Of a stretch of DNA of 64,000 nucleotides, positions 35,501-47,100 are shown in pieces (position 1 is the stretch's first letter; each line of letters starts with the position of its first letter). A model generated the notes under the pieces. That model had not been told where the DNA came from. It saw only the letters and a program-made list of their open reading frames with translations, and did no database searches. The stretch is from Agelaius tricolor (lineage: Eukaryota > Chordata > Aves > Passeriformes > Icteridae), in NCBI GenBank assembly GCA_023055355.1, contig JALJCS010000053.1, forward strand, positions 1,746,501-1,810,500, written 5' to 3'. A program made the position numbers and the translations under genes.

Positions 35501-38500
35501 CATCCTATATGGATTGATCCATGGCCTTTAACAGAGAAAAAATTAAATATTAAATATTCGACCCCGAATGTTTCGGGTGTGTCGTGCCTGGCTTCATCTG
35601 GCCTTGCTGCTGGACCAAAGGCTGCAGCTGTGGTGTTTTCACCGCAGAGATACCTTTGGCCGGCTGGATGCTGCAGCTGGGCACTCAGAACAAATCCAGG
35701 CAAAGTAGGAACTCAGTTTACCTTTGGTGGAAAAGATTCAAGCAGCAGTGAAGAGAAAAGGAGCAGGTTCTGTCATAGAGTCTTTAATCTGGAGTTTTAT
35801 TTCAGCATGGTAGACCTCTGAATGTGGTAACAGCTCCCAGATAGACACTCTGGCCACATGGTCTCGTGTCCTTTTAAGCCGTGGGGACAGGGCGAGGGGA
35901 GGGACAGGTGGGGGCCAACCAGGTGTGAGCAGGGGAAGGCTCAAGGGATACAGACGCTTGGAGAGGCCAATGAGCCCGGACCTGGGGGCATCTTTTGAAA
36001 TTCTGCCAACCACACGATGCCCTTGCTGGAATGTTAAGATTGATGGGCAGCTCTTAGGCAGGAGGGCAAAAGGGGGAGGGGGAAAGGTTGGCACACCTGA
36101 GGAGGTTGGGATAGGTAAAATAGGAAATCGCACTGCAACAATTAAATAGCCTTGAAAGATTGGTAAAGGAACAATTACAGCAAGGTCACATCACATCCAC
36201 AAATAGTCCCTGGAATTCACCAGTATTCATCATCCACAAGAAGACATCGAAATCCTGGAGATTGTTTCATGACCCGAAGAAGATCAATGAAGTGATTGAA
36301 GACATGGGACCTCTTCAACCTGGACTTCCTTCTTTATCAATGATCCCAAAACACCAGCCTCTCGTTGTCATTGATTTAAAGGATTGTTTTTTCCACATCC
36401 CACTTCATCCCGATGATGCTCCAAGATTTGCCTTTTCAGTTCCAGTCATCAATCAAAGAGAGCCCATGCAGAGATAGCACTGGAAATCATTGCCCCAAAG
36501 AATGAAGAATTCGCCTATAATTTGTCAGTATTTTGTTGCCCAAGTTTTGTCTCCAGTTCAACAGAAGTATCCAAGATCCATGATTCTATACTCCATGGAT
36601 GATTTGCTCATCGCAGCTCCAACACAGCCAGAGATGGAGCAAACTCGTGCTAGTGTTGTTACTGAAATTCAAAATGCTGGACTTGAAATTTCTACATCAA
36701 AAATTCAAGAAGTTCCACCCTGGAAGTATCTGGGATGGAAGATGACTGAAAAAACAGTAACACCACAGAAGATACAGCTCCGGACCAGTGTCAACACCCT
36801 GCAAGATTCACAGCAGCTTCTAGGAGAAATCAATTGGGTCAGACCTGTTCTGGGAATTGCCAACAATGAACTGGGCCCATTTTTCAATTGACTGAGAGGA
36901 AGCTGCAACATCAACTCTCCTAGAACTCTAATACCTGAAGCTCGTGCAGTCTGTGACAAGGCCATGGAGGCTCTCCAAAGATGACAAGCTCATGGCTGTA
37001 TTCCAGAAAAGCCTTTCTTTTTTGCAATTTCAGGAGAAATAATGCAACTTTGTGGTCTCATTTTTCAGTGGGACCCTTCTGAGAGAGATCCTTTGTTGAT
37101 AATAGCATGGATTTTTCTTCCCTACTGGTTTCCAAAGACTATTTTTACAGTTTTAGGGATGATAGCACAAATTGTAATTAAGGCCAGGACCAGATTGTTA
37201 AGTTTAGCAGGTCAAGAATTTGCAGTTATCTATTTACCATTGAAAAAAGATTATCTTAATTGGGCAATGCAAAATTCTGATGATTTGCAGTATGCATTGC
37301 TGAACTTCCTAGGTGTTTGTTCTGTTCATTACCCAGCTCACAAATTATTGCAAGCCAAATTGAGCTTTAGGGAGAAACCTAAGTGAAGAACCTTTAAATG
37401 CAATAACTCTCTTCACTGATGGCTCTGGCAAAGTCACAAATCAGTCGTAACTTGGTTGAACCAAAACACTAATGCTTGGGATTCAGATATTCAAATAGTA
37501 GAAGGATCTCCTCAGATTGCTGGACTTGCTGTTGTAGTTCTGGCTTTCCAGCTCTTTCCACAACCTTTTAATTTAATTACAGATTCTGCTTATGTTGCTA
37601 ATGTAGTTAAAATATAAGAAGGATCAATTTTAAAGGATGTTAGTAATGACACTTTATATTGTTGGCTTTCATGTCTTTATATGTTGGCTTTCATGCAACT
37701 TGGCAATATAGAACTAATCCATATTTTGTTTCTCACATTAGGGCTCAATTCTTTGCTTCCTTGATTTTTAGTGGTAGGAAACACGAGAGTGGACAAACTG
37801 ACAATGGTTATTTCAAACACTTTGCCAAACATTTTGGAACAAGCAAAACTGAGTCATGCCTTTTTTCACCAAAACGCGCAAGCACTTGTGGGAATGTTTC
37901 AAATTTCTAAAAGTCAAGCTAAGGCTATCATCAGGACTGGCCCTGACTGTCAGCTTGTGCAGCCTCCTGTTTCTACAGGAGCGATCAACCCACGAGGTTT
38001 GCAAAGCCTGCAGCTATGGCAAATGGATATCACTAAATACCCTTCCTTTGGTAAATTCAAAAATACTCATTTTTCAGTGGACACATTCTCTGGTGCAATT
38101 TTTGCTTCTCTTCACACAGGTGAAACAGGTAATCATGCCTGTCATCGTTTTTTGCAGGCTTTTGCTTCATTGGGTGTGCCCCAAGAAGTAAAAACTCACA
38201 ATGGTCCCGCATATATATCTCAAAAATTGGCCACATTTTTAAAAGAATAGGGTGTTCATCACATCTTTGGTATTCCTCACTCTCCCACAAGCCAAGCAAT
38301 TATTGAGAGGGAACATCAGACATTAATACGCTGGTGTTTGTTGGTGGGTTTTAATTGCTTCTTGTAGTGCAGATTTGCCTGTGGAACAACCAAAACCAAA
38401 TGCTTCGGTGACCTTAGTCCTGGCAGCAGGGTCGGATACCATATGTTTGTCTAATTCAGAACCAGAAAAGCCTTTCTCAACCTGTCTGGTCGGTGTACCA

Positions 38501-38600
38501 GTAAAGGATTTGCCTTTGGTCAAAAAACAATCTAATGGTGAGCCTGGTGAAATTGACAATGAGAGCAATCCGGTATGAAATTGGAACATTGGGCCAAAGA
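35501..38600 (+). pseudogene. ERV-A pol (RT-RNase H-integrase, broken, interrupted)
   Basis: The pol start (WKTDHPIWIDPWPL) is split by a solo LTR at 35555-36140. RT resumes at 36160 with [22 protein letters not shown] and a damaged catalytic motif (SMDD in place of YMDD near 36,595). RNase H (37,400-37,600) and integrase (37,770-38,340) follow. In integrase the second catalytic Asp is His (KTHNGPAY). Several in-frame stops and shifts are present. Not functional. Confidence 0.88.
35555..36140 (-). mobile_element. Solo LTR inside ERV-A pol, TSD ATTAAA
   Basis: The insert is flanked by ATTAAA (35549-35554 and 36141-36146) exactly where pol sequence is interrupted. The plus-strand end is GCAACA. 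The other end is TATTCG (a TG end changed to TA). A minus-strand AATAAA lies near 35,797 and a TTAAAAGG box near 35,870. It must be younger than ERV-A. Confidence 0.85.
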
Positions 38601-38783
38601 ACTTCCCAAAGCAGTATCTGAACCCCAAGAATTAGAAATCTTTGCTTCTTTAACAATGAATTTCTGCCTTAAATTTACAGTAGTGATTGTTGAGAAGGTG
38701 ATTCTCCAAAGTACAATGTTTCTCCCCATTATTTTGAATACAGAAATTTAAATTTTTAGTGTAATTATTCAAACAGTTGGGAT

Positions 38784-39482
38784 GTGCTTTCTAAGGCTGA
38801 CCAATGTCCGCAACAATTGCCAAAAGGATGTTGGTTCATTTGTGGAGATAGGGCTTGGCAGGGCATCCCATCACGCCTTGAAGGTGGCCCATGTAGCATT
38901 GGGATGCTCACTGTGGTAGCATCTACTGCTAAAGCAGTCATTAAGAAGAAACAAAGGGGAACAAGATCTGCTCATCACTATGATGAAAACTGTAAGAGTG
39001 ATTTCATGCCTTGGAATGCTGCCCAAAGCGTTTCAGCAGGTTTGTTTTTACCCCAACTGGCTTCAGCAATGACATTGAAACAATTAGATTGGGTTGAGTG
39101 TTGGCTGAGTAAACAAACTAATGCCACATCCACCGCAATCAGTGAGATGTTGACCGATGTTAATAGTGTTAGACATGCTACCCTTCAAAACAGAGCAGCA
39201 ATTGATTTTGTTTTACTGGCACAAGGACATGATTGTGAGGAATTTGAAGGATTGTGTTGCATGAACCTGTCTGATCATTCTGAATCCATCCACAAAAGCA
39301 TACAAAAGCTGAAAGGTTTGACAGCTCCAATTAAAGAAGATGGTGGGTCCTGGTTAGATGATTTGTTCCAAGGATGGAGCTTTGCACCTTGGCTAAGGGA
39401 ACTTTGTAGAATAGGTCTCTGTATGTTGGGTGTTTTGGTAGTGATACTAGTAGTAATACCATGCATACGTCGGTGTGTGTGA
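38784..39482 (+). pseudogene. ERV-A env remnant: SU end and TM subunit
   Basis: An open 232-codon frame carries the C-terminal SU edge, a basic KKKQRGTR stretch at the cleavage site, a hydrophobic N-terminal TM segment, an LQNRAAIDF immunosuppressive-type motif, the CX6CC motif (CEEFEGLCC), and a membrane anchor ending CIRRCV. The motifs are those of alpharetrovirus-type TM, unlike the betaretroviral pol upstream. Most of SU is missing, so the frame is a relic despite being open. Confidence 0.85.
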
Positions 39483-39867
39483 CAAATGATGGGCAAAACT
39501 ATTAAAGTTTTTATCATACAAGAGAGAGAGGTAGGAAATGGATTCACGCAGAGTTCTCAAAATCTCACAGAGATGGTGGATGATGGTATAGACATAGAGG
39601 AAGGTTTTGAATTAAGACCTTGGAACATGCAAGACTTTTTCGAACAATGACTTGTAATTATTGTCTAGCATGATTTATGCCCTTTGAACTGACTGGACTT
39701 TCACAGCATTAAATTGGTGTATTGTGATATAGCAATGCTTAGTGCAAGCAAAAAGATGCTTTAGGTAGGTAATAAGCAGAAATATTATAGTAAGGCTATG
39801 GAACGCAAGGTAGTAATAAATGACACAGTTATGAAGGTTTCTTTTTAGATGAACCGAGAGGGGAAAT

Positions 39868-40434
39868 TGTGGGAATCCACAAAATCAGATGGTTTTGGGA
39901 AAGCTGCAAAAGGCAGGCCTCAGAGACAGCAGAACTGTGATTAGAGCTAAGCAGCAGCCATGAAATAGGTCAACAGGAAAGTTATTTAACAAGTAAAAAG
40001 GTAAGGACAAATAGAACAATGGTCTGTATATTAATGCTTGTCTAGAATTACTCCCTAAGCCACAGAAAAGTTATCTAGCAAGACATTAGGAAGTTTGAAG
40101 CTTTATACTGTAGCTCTGTGCATTGTGTTTTAAGGCTTACAAGCAGGTATTGTATTCGGAATAAGCAAGCATTGTTTTCACCAAAGGTACATGTGCTTGT
40201 AGTGGTTGATAGAACTACTGTCAAAGTACTTTTGCTTTGTGTGATTGGTCAAAAAACTTATAAAGTAAGTTATAACATTAAGTTCTTGGTCTGCTGCCTG
40301 GAATGTGAGCTGATGGCATCTGCCCACTGTCATAACCATGTAATGAGACTGATGCTGAAAAACAAAACAGCTCAAGGCATGTTCCACAGCAGGTCCCATC
40401 CTGTTTGTGATTTGTATATAGACCCTTGGCCAGC
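39868..40434 (+). repeat. ERV-A 3' LTR
   Basis: The LTR starts TGTGGGAATCC directly after a purine-rich tract (GAGAGGGGAAAT, 39856-39867) and matches the 5' LTR along its length, including the TTATAAAG box. It ends near GGCCAGCA. Confidence 0.88.
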
Positions 40435-41999
40435 AATACTTACCATAAAGAAAAGACATTGAATGACCAGAAACACCAGGGATTTTGCGGGAGCAGATAG
40501 GAGAGACAAAATCTGTTTCATTCTTTAAGTTCTCTTATTGAGAAAAATTCCACAAGTTTGCAAAGTGCACAGAGATGCAGTCACTAGAAGGAGGCCGTTA
40601 CTCACATCTGGCATCCCTAAGCCTTTGCCTCCGAGTTTGCATACAGTTTGTAAGTGAGGGAGAAATGTAAGATTGGTCTAATTAGTAAGGGTAAAGGTTC
40701 ACCTGGGGTTTGATGTGTGGGGATCTCTGCAGTCCCAGAAGGCATGCTGAGACCAATTTCTTTGGTTTCATCCCCTCACATCAAAAAATAAAAGGAAAAA
40801 AATGATGAGGCTCTTTCTGTGCCACACTGTGGCAGCTCTGCCCTCTCAGCCTTTGCCTTGAGCCCATTGGTTCTTTTCCCTGAGCCCTGATCCCCGTCCT
40901 CGGCCAAGGGCCCCTGGAGCCATTTCCAGGGCTGCAGGAAAAGCTCCCTCAGCCATGACCACGCAAGAGCTTCTGGAAGAGTTGATAGTCTCTTGCTGTC
41001 TCATAGTTAGAAATGTTATGGATCAACTTGGAGCTGTAGAGGAACAAATTTTCAGGCACTATTCCTCTTCAAATTTATTTTGTTCTAATCCAGAAGGAAG
41101 ACAAAGAGGAGGTTTGGTGTTGGTGCTAATTTATGCTTGCAAGTAGTGTCATAGTAGTTATTAAGTTGGGGGAAGCAACAAGAGCAGTGCAGTGAGCACT
41201 TCATGCAATACAAGTTAGAACCCAGCCCAAATGATCCCAAGTTGATGCAGTTACACAGCTTGGTTTTGCCCAGGAAGTTTGTATTGTTTTCTTTTCCTAG
41301 GAACGGCCCCAGCTCCCTGCTAAAGATCAGAAGACCCAGTCTGGGTGCAGGGCAGCTGCCAGCAGTTTTAAATTGAGATGTGATGATCATTTTTAATTAG
41401 GCCCTGTCATCTTTGGCATAGATACAAGGGGCTTTTCCTTCCTTTTAATAATGGGTATGTAGTGGGCCAAATTTTCTCTTTTCTTTTTTAAAGAAACCTT
41501 CCTAGAGTTGAGATGGAGCTGTGGCTGAGCCGATGAAATTTTGAATTGCCACCATAGTTGCTTCTATTGACAGTTTACTAATTTATGACTTGTCTGTATT
41601 CTCATCACAAGTGACATGTTGGGAGACCAAATATGAGTTAAAAGAACTTCATTTTATTTTTTTAATGAAAAAAAAGTGGTGTAGGAAAACTCCTATGGAT
41701 GTGTAATTTTTCTCAACATAAACTTCTACGTATTTGAAATCATGTTAACCTTCCCAGCTCTGCCTTGGGAGGTTTTACAATTATTACGGTCTGGCTACAT
41801 TTTTCAGACTTCCTAATAAGGAACTAAAGAATCCTAAGAGAAAACAAAAAATGTCCCATGAGGAATGGTTCTCTTCACCTTCCTCAAGTCATTTTCGGTG
41901 GCAATGCTGTCACCTCAGCAGCAGTGCCATCGTGGCAGTGAGTCTGAGAGGTGGCAGCTCTCTGGTGCACACGGTGCTGCTGGCAGAGCTGGCTGCTGC
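40435..41999. other. Non-coding stretch before the ITPRIPL1-like pseudogene
   Basis: No gene was recognised. A 63-codon frame at 40,955-41,146 has no family resemblance. Short poly-A/T runs occur near 41,650-41,680. Confidence 0.45.
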
Positions 42000-43152
42000 C
42001 TACTCCAGGCCCAGGCAGGCACCTGAGCTGCCTCGCTGCACGGCCAGAGCCATCTCGATGCTGCAGTGCAGGCCAGAGGCGCCGCTCAGCCGGAAGCTGC
42101 AGGACTTGCCGCAGGGCAGCGCCGTGAGCTGGCAGTGGCGCGACTGCAGCAGGAGCAGCCAGGCCGACAGCACCAACGTTTGCACCCAGCGGGTGACTTT
42201 CTTGGCATCCAAGTAGGAGCCCATGCAGAGGGTGTCCATCAGGTACTACTCCTGATCCCTGGGCAGCTGGCCACCAGAGGCGTGCAGGAAGCACGTGTGC
42301 CCCAGCAGCTGCTCCCCGGAGCACAGGCACTCCAGCGCCACACGGATGCGCCTGGCTGGCGGCCACTTTGTGCTCTCCAGGCTGAAGGAGTGGCCGGGGG
42401 GTGGCCGCAGGATGACCAGCGGGCGGTAGGTGCTGCTGTTCTCCTGGACACTGCAGGCTGCAGGGCTGGTGTCCGTCCCAGCAGCTGGGTGCAGCTCCGG
42501 CATAAAGCTCCTCCGGGAGAGCACTCGGCAGACACCGAGGAGCTCGTCCACCAGCTCCTGCAGCACCTTCGTGCTGGGCAGGCCCTGCTGCAGAATCACA
42601 GAACAGCTGGGCTCGGGGGTGACCTTTATGGACCATCCAGTGTAACCCCATAGCAATGAGCAGGGACATTCCCAACGAGATCAGGTTGCTGACAGCCCGC
42701 TCCAGCCCTATCCTGGATGTGCCCATTGGTGATGGGCTGGGCACAGCCAAAGTGCTGCCACCCCAGTCTGCACCTTTGATCTTCTCATGCTCACTGACCT
42801 TCTCCTTGCTGCTGAACTTCCCCCTGACAATATTCCACTTGCTGCTGGATCCCTCCTGCGCGCTGTGTCTAGCAGAGCTGCGCTTCCATCTCCTGACCAG
42901 CCAGAAGGCCAGAGAGAGCAAAACAGCCTCGGTGAGCAAAGGCAGCCACAGCAGCTGCTGTGCAGAAAGGAACAGGCTTTCCATGATGGAGTTGTTGTCA
43001 TCCACCTCCTGCAGGAGCCAAGTCATCTCCTGATGCAGAAATTCCTCCCGCTCCTGCATCCACCTGACCACATCCTTATCAATTTTCATGTCCGCTTTCA
43101 ACCCACTGGGGGTGCATAACAGGGCCAGGATGAAGGCCAGTGTTGGAGACAT
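42000..43152 (-). pseudogene. ITPRIPL1-like (Mab-21 domain) pseudogene
   Basis: The ATG at 43152 follows a splice-acceptor-like CCACCAG, as in the intron-less coding exons of this family. It encodes a signal-peptide-like MSPTLAFILALLCTPSG, an acidic coiled segment and a transmembrane helix (LLTEAVLLSLAFWLV). The frame then runs into a CR1 insertion (42594-42740). The Mab-21-type C-terminal domain resumes with GVCRVLSRRSFMPEL and continues through RPPPGHSFSLES, RVALECLCSGEQLLGHTCFL, MDTLCMGSYLDAKKV and SCSFRL to a stop at 42000. A premature TAG lies at 42246-42248. The CR1 plus the stop make it a pseudogene. The family consists of inositol-trisphosphate-receptor-interacting-protein-like membrane proteins and is often multicopy in birds. 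Confidence 0.88.
42594..42740 (-). mobile_element. CR1 LINE fragment inside the ITPRIPL1-like gene
   Basis: It contains the reverse complement of the CR1 3' tail (ATCACAGAA, GTGACCTTTATGGACCATCCAGT, AGCAATGAGCAGGGACATTC). It interrupts the reading frame between the membrane segment and the Mab-21 domain. Confidence 0.85.
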
Positions 43153-43518
43153 GGCCTGGTGGGAGAAAGGGAGCTCTGCATGTCTGGCTGGGAGGGAGCA
43201 AGGGGCTGCTAACACCTGGAATGTGCCCAGAGCCTCTCTGGGCACCTGCCATGCTGAGAGCCTCAAGCCCCACTTCTCCCAGCCCTGGGGACAGTGCCCT
43301 GCCCTGAGGGTCCCCACTCTCCCTCTGGCTTTAAACCCCCAGGGCACCTTTCCCAGCCCCCATCCAGCTCAGCTGTCCCCCTGTGTGTGCACTCACTGGC
43401 TGCCAGAATCCAACTGCCCGGTGCTGCCCCTGGACACAGGTGCCAGCGTGACCTGTCCTCTGTGATGTCACAGCCAGCAGAACCATGTCACTCAGCTGCC
43501 AAGCTGGCCATGCCCCTG

Positions 43519-43878
43519 TGCGGAGGATCAGTAACAGGACATCATGCCATGATCAATATGATCAGTTGAAGCTGATTTATTACAAAAAGCAAACTATATT
43601 TATACTGTTCTCTGTTGTTCACACCTCAAGCTAATACATGATTGGTTAAATCCTTTTTACGCATGCATTTTAATATTTCAGTTAATTTTGGTTACTCTTT
43701 CTTCTTCGTGCGTCTCGCTGCAGTTTTCTTGTCTGCCTTTGCATCCTGCACTGTCTGCTCCTGAGTGTGTTCTTCTCCTTTCATGTCTTTCAAGGGCATT
43801 GTGACCTTACCCAGTTTCTATGAAGGCTGGATTGTGCATATGTTGCATATGTCCATTGTCCTGCAAAAACTCTCAACA
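43519..43878 (-). mobile_element. Solo LTR, 360 bp, TSD CCCCTG
   Basis: The ends are TGCGGAGG and CTCTCAACA with exact 6-bp duplications CCCCTG (43513-43518 and 43879-43884). The minus strand carries AATAAA (near 43,580) and a TATAAATAT box near 43,595-43,603. It sits directly upstream of the ITPRIPL1-like pseudogene in the same orientation. Confidence 0.9.
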
Positions 43879-43894
43879 CCCCTGCTCACAGCTC

Positions 43895-44160
43895 CCACTG
43901 TGACCCGTGCCCTGGTATGTCACAGCCCCTAGAGCCACACCTGCCAGGCCACAAGCCCCAGCCTTGGTCCCCACTGCTGACCCCACTGCAGCTCCTGGGC
44001 ATCCTCACCCTGAGAGCCACAGGAGCCCCCCAGGGTGCTCTGGATCCAGGCTGCAGACACCCTAAAGCCACCACTGAAAGGAACATGGATGGGGACTGCA
44101 GCTGGATCTTGCAGTGCTCACCACCCCTGTCCACCCTCTAGGTGCACCCAAACCTCACCT
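43895..44160. repeat. Segment duplicated at 50,330-50,605
   Basis: About 265 bp is nearly repeated 6.4 kb away: both copies run from TGACCC(G/A)TGCCCTGG through CTGGATCCAGGCTGCAGACACCC to GGTGCACCCAAACCTCACCTGC. The other copy has a 12-bp insertion. Because it lies upstream of the ITPRIPL1-like pseudogene, it may be 5' flanking or exon DNA of that gene family. Confidence 0.85.
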
Positions 44161-44177
44161 GCAGCAACTTCAGGAGT

Positions 44178-44694
44178 GTCGAAGACTCTTTGTTCTATAT
44201 GTATGAATGTCATGCAAAGTCATATACTGATGTTCAATTGCTCAAACACATGCAAGTCATCTGATTAAAAAAAAAAAATCACTGCTCTGTTGCTTTGATA
44301 TGTCTGTATTTCTTTGACTTCATCTATCATGCTTAAATGTTTTCTTCTTCCATTTTTGAACATCCTTCCTTGACACTTGCTCCGATCACTTTGGTCTGTC
44401 TGGTGTATCATAAGTGAGAATATCCAGGGGAACCAGAATGTCACCTTCAAAGGGATGATTATACTCCTCCAGGATGCGGCTCATGGAGGCCACGAAGCGG
44501 GCGTTGCTGGGCCGCAGCCCCTCCTGCACCTCCGCATCACACTCCATGGCGTGGAGCCGCTCCCACCACTGGCCGCCCCCCGTTCTGCACATGAATAAGA
44601 CTCTTTGTTCTATATGTGTGAATTTCATGCAAAGATATATACCAATGTTCAACTGCTCAAACACATGCAAGTCATCTGATAAAATAAAAAAAAA
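44178..44694. repeat. ~95-bp direct repeats flanking the HJURP-like fragment
   Basis: 44178-44272 and 44598-44694 share AGACTCTTTGTTCTATATGT through CTCAAACACATGCAAGTCATCTGAT, followed by an A-rich tail in each. The period is ~420 bp. The layout fits a local tandem duplication or two copies of a short element bracketing the HJURP-like segment. Confidence 0.85.
44386..44592 (-). pseudogene. HJURP-like Scm3-domain fragment (CENP-A chaperone family)
   Basis: On the minus strand, an open stretch with an internal ATG at 44547 encodes ...RPSNARFVASMSRILEEYNH followed by PFEGDILVPLDILTYDTP, then a stop (44386-44388). It fits the N-terminal Scm3 domain of HJURP, where a basic helix (RFQRRMQRLIEKYNQPFED) is followed by a LTYETP motif. 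HJURP is the chaperone that deposits the centromeric histone CENP-A. Only ~55-65 codons remain, so this is a fragment or retrocopy. It lies between direct repeats. Confidence 0.7.
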
Positions 44695-45369
44695 AATTAA
44701 AAAAAAGGCTTCTTTTATAGCTATTTCTTGTGAGCTTTTAAGAATGCTTTCTGTTTCCAAAATTCTGTTATATTCTAACTGCACAACTGTCTCCTTTTTA
44801 TAATGGTAGTTAGAAGATCCAAGTGAATTTGTCTTAAGAATAAGGAGTCTTTAAAGCCATTGAGAAGCAGAGAGCTAAAACCCTCTAACAGCCTTACGAA
44901 AAGGATATGTAACTAAATAGAATTTTGTCTCTCTATGTATTCTAGATGCAAAAAATCCATGAACTGAAATTTGCAAATACTCAGTCTTTATTAAATCTTG
45001 CAGCCTATTACAATTTAATTTTTTCTTGCAGATGTATTCTATTTACAGGTTGTTTTCCGAGAAATTATCTCCGAGGGAGCCCTGCTCGCCCATGCAGCCT
45101 CTTGGAAACCTTACTCCCCACCAGCAAATAAATGGTCCCATGGCTGAAGTGACCCACGTGACTTGGGGAAGCCTGCTCTGCTAGCACCTAACATTACCAT
45201 AATTCATGACCAAAAACATTAAGCTCAACAGATTTGTTCATCAGTTTAAGTCTGGCTGCAGAAACAAAATTGATTTTTGAGGTAGAAAAAGAAAATAGCA
45301 GCCTCAGTATTGGTCCCTGGGGTTACTGCTGCAAAAAACTTAAAAAAAAAAATGCTAAGAGAATTGAAA

Positions 45370-45665
45370 GTGCTAGCTCAGTAAGCAAACCAATGCTATG
45401 TCATAAACACTGAGTGAGCTGCTAACAAATGCTAATAGCACCAAGCATGTAACACTATAAAACCAGCAGCAATAGATTTTTCACTGCTTGCCCGTGGACA
45501 CAGCTGCCACAACTTTCAAAGGATGTTCTGCTTCAACTTTTCTTCGCACTCAACATCTATCCATGTAAACATCCAGAGCTGAAGGAGCAAGTAAAGAACT
45601 TAAAAGTTGAGAAGAACTCAGATGACATCAATGAACTTTTTGGACAATGGCGGTTGACAGTATAG
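45370..45665 (+). pseudogene. Decayed retroviral env TM fragment (ERV-E)
   Basis: Broken frames spell remnants of an alpharetrovirus-type TM region (an ISELLTN-like segment, then Ala-Ile-Asp-Phe and Cys-rich loop echoes) with several stops. It sits 130 bp upstream of a purine tract and an LTR, as the 3' end of an ERV should. Confidence 0.5.
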
Positions 45666-45791
45666 GTTTCATTGTTTCATAGAGGAACACTTTGGGTTGT
45701 AATCATTGTTTTTACTCCTGTTTCCCTGTTTAGTTAAGTGTCTGCAGAGGTCCACTGGGGAAGTCTTCATAGTAAGGAAAAACAGGGGAGT

Positions 45792-46190
45792 TGTGGAATC
45801 CTCTGACTCCCCCCACCTCAAACTCTGTATCATAGAGTTTTCCCCACCTAGGCTGATGGAGAAGACTTAACCCATGATGCTCTGCAGCACTACTGCCAAT
45901 CTACATCAGATTGCCTCCCCCACTGGCCAGTTGACACTGCCCACCCCAATTATTCATCCCTCATCCCCCCTACAGGTTGTTGTTGCCCTTGGCCCTGCCC
46001 TTTGCCCGCCCCTGTGCCCTCAGGTCATTGGTCACTGACCCCACACTTAAGCTGTGCAGAGGACGTGGTTTGCCCTTTTGTCTTGTCCCTCTAGCATGAG
46101 GGATGCAATAAAACCCTCGCTGGAATATCTCATGCAAAAACCCTTCCTGTCTTTCCTCTGCTGAGCTATCTGTGAGTCCATGAGTCCATG
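45792..46190 (+). mobile_element. 3' LTR of a decayed ERV (ERV-E)
   Basis: It starts TGTGGAATCC right after the purine-rich AAAACAGGGGAGT and carries AATAAAA near 46,108. The right end is approximate (near GAGTCCATGCA). No matching 5' LTR was found within the window. Confidence 0.6.
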
Positions 46191-46289
46191 CACACATGGA
46201 CTGGAAATGGCTGTTCTCGTGGCTTTCCTCTTAGCAGCTCCTGAAGGAAATGCCTCAAAGAAGGCTGCAGCATTTCTACCACCCTGCAA

Positions 46290-47100
46290 TGCTGCAACAG
46301 TGAACAAATACACAAAAATCAACGGAAGTTTAAAAAATGAAATTTTTTATAAATTGCTACACCTGCGCTGCCAACATACAAATATCAATTTAAGGTTACA
46401 AAAGAAATTTATTGTTACTACCATGCAATGTAAATATTTACAAATATCAAATGGAGGTAAAAAACTAATGTACTGAAACCATCTACAAACACTCACTATA
46501 AGCAAATCTCAATTGAAGTTTAACAGATTTGTTACATACTACTACAACTGTACAGCCCATATACAAACACAGAAATATCAATATCCCTCTCTAAATAACC
46601 ACAGGCCTAGAATTAAAGGAATACAATTTCAGAACTATACAAATCCATACACATTTCAATATAATAGAAGTAAACACACAACCACAACAACGTACAGTAT
46701 AAATATGTATTAAGTGTTACGTTACATATTACATATAACAGACATATATAAGAATACACATAAGAATCCTATCTATAAATACAAATATCATTGTACCAAT
46801 ATAAAAATCCATTTAACTTTAATAGTAGAACTAAACAGCTGTACAACTGTACACATATGGTGAATATAAGAAAGCAGGGATGTAAAGCGGACACAGACAT
46901 ATAAATATAACTAGATACAAGGTACACATATAAATAACTGCATACATATCTATGTTTTTATATATATTTACACATATATATATATATGTACACATACATC
47001 CAAAAATGTAACTAGATACGCATTCATAATATCCCTATACAAATATCAGTCAGTGTATGTAAATATCCCTATACTTGTAACTGTCCAAGTCTAACTCTAC
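46290..47100. repeat. G-poor A/T/C low-complexity block
   Basis: About 800 bp is built from words such as ACAAATATC, ATACA, CATATATA and TATAAATA, with very few G on the plus strand. This is a strong strand asymmetry. It includes a (TA)n run near 46,975-46,987. It looks like a decayed microsatellite or satellite. Confidence 0.8.

Larger units (their letters stand above)
31164..40434 (+). mobile_element. ERV-A: old full-structure provirus (betaretrovirus-like gag/pro/pol, alpha-type env TM)
   Basis: Two clearly related LTRs flank gag, pro (with a dUTPase-like segment), pol and an env remnant in order. The LTRs differ at many positions plus small indels (roughly 10-15% by eye) and every gene is broken, so the insertion is old. 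No target duplication is obvious at the outer ends. A younger solo LTR sits inside pol. Its closest relative in the window is ERV-B (50.8-63.35 kb), whose pro and pol align along their length. Confidence 0.93.
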
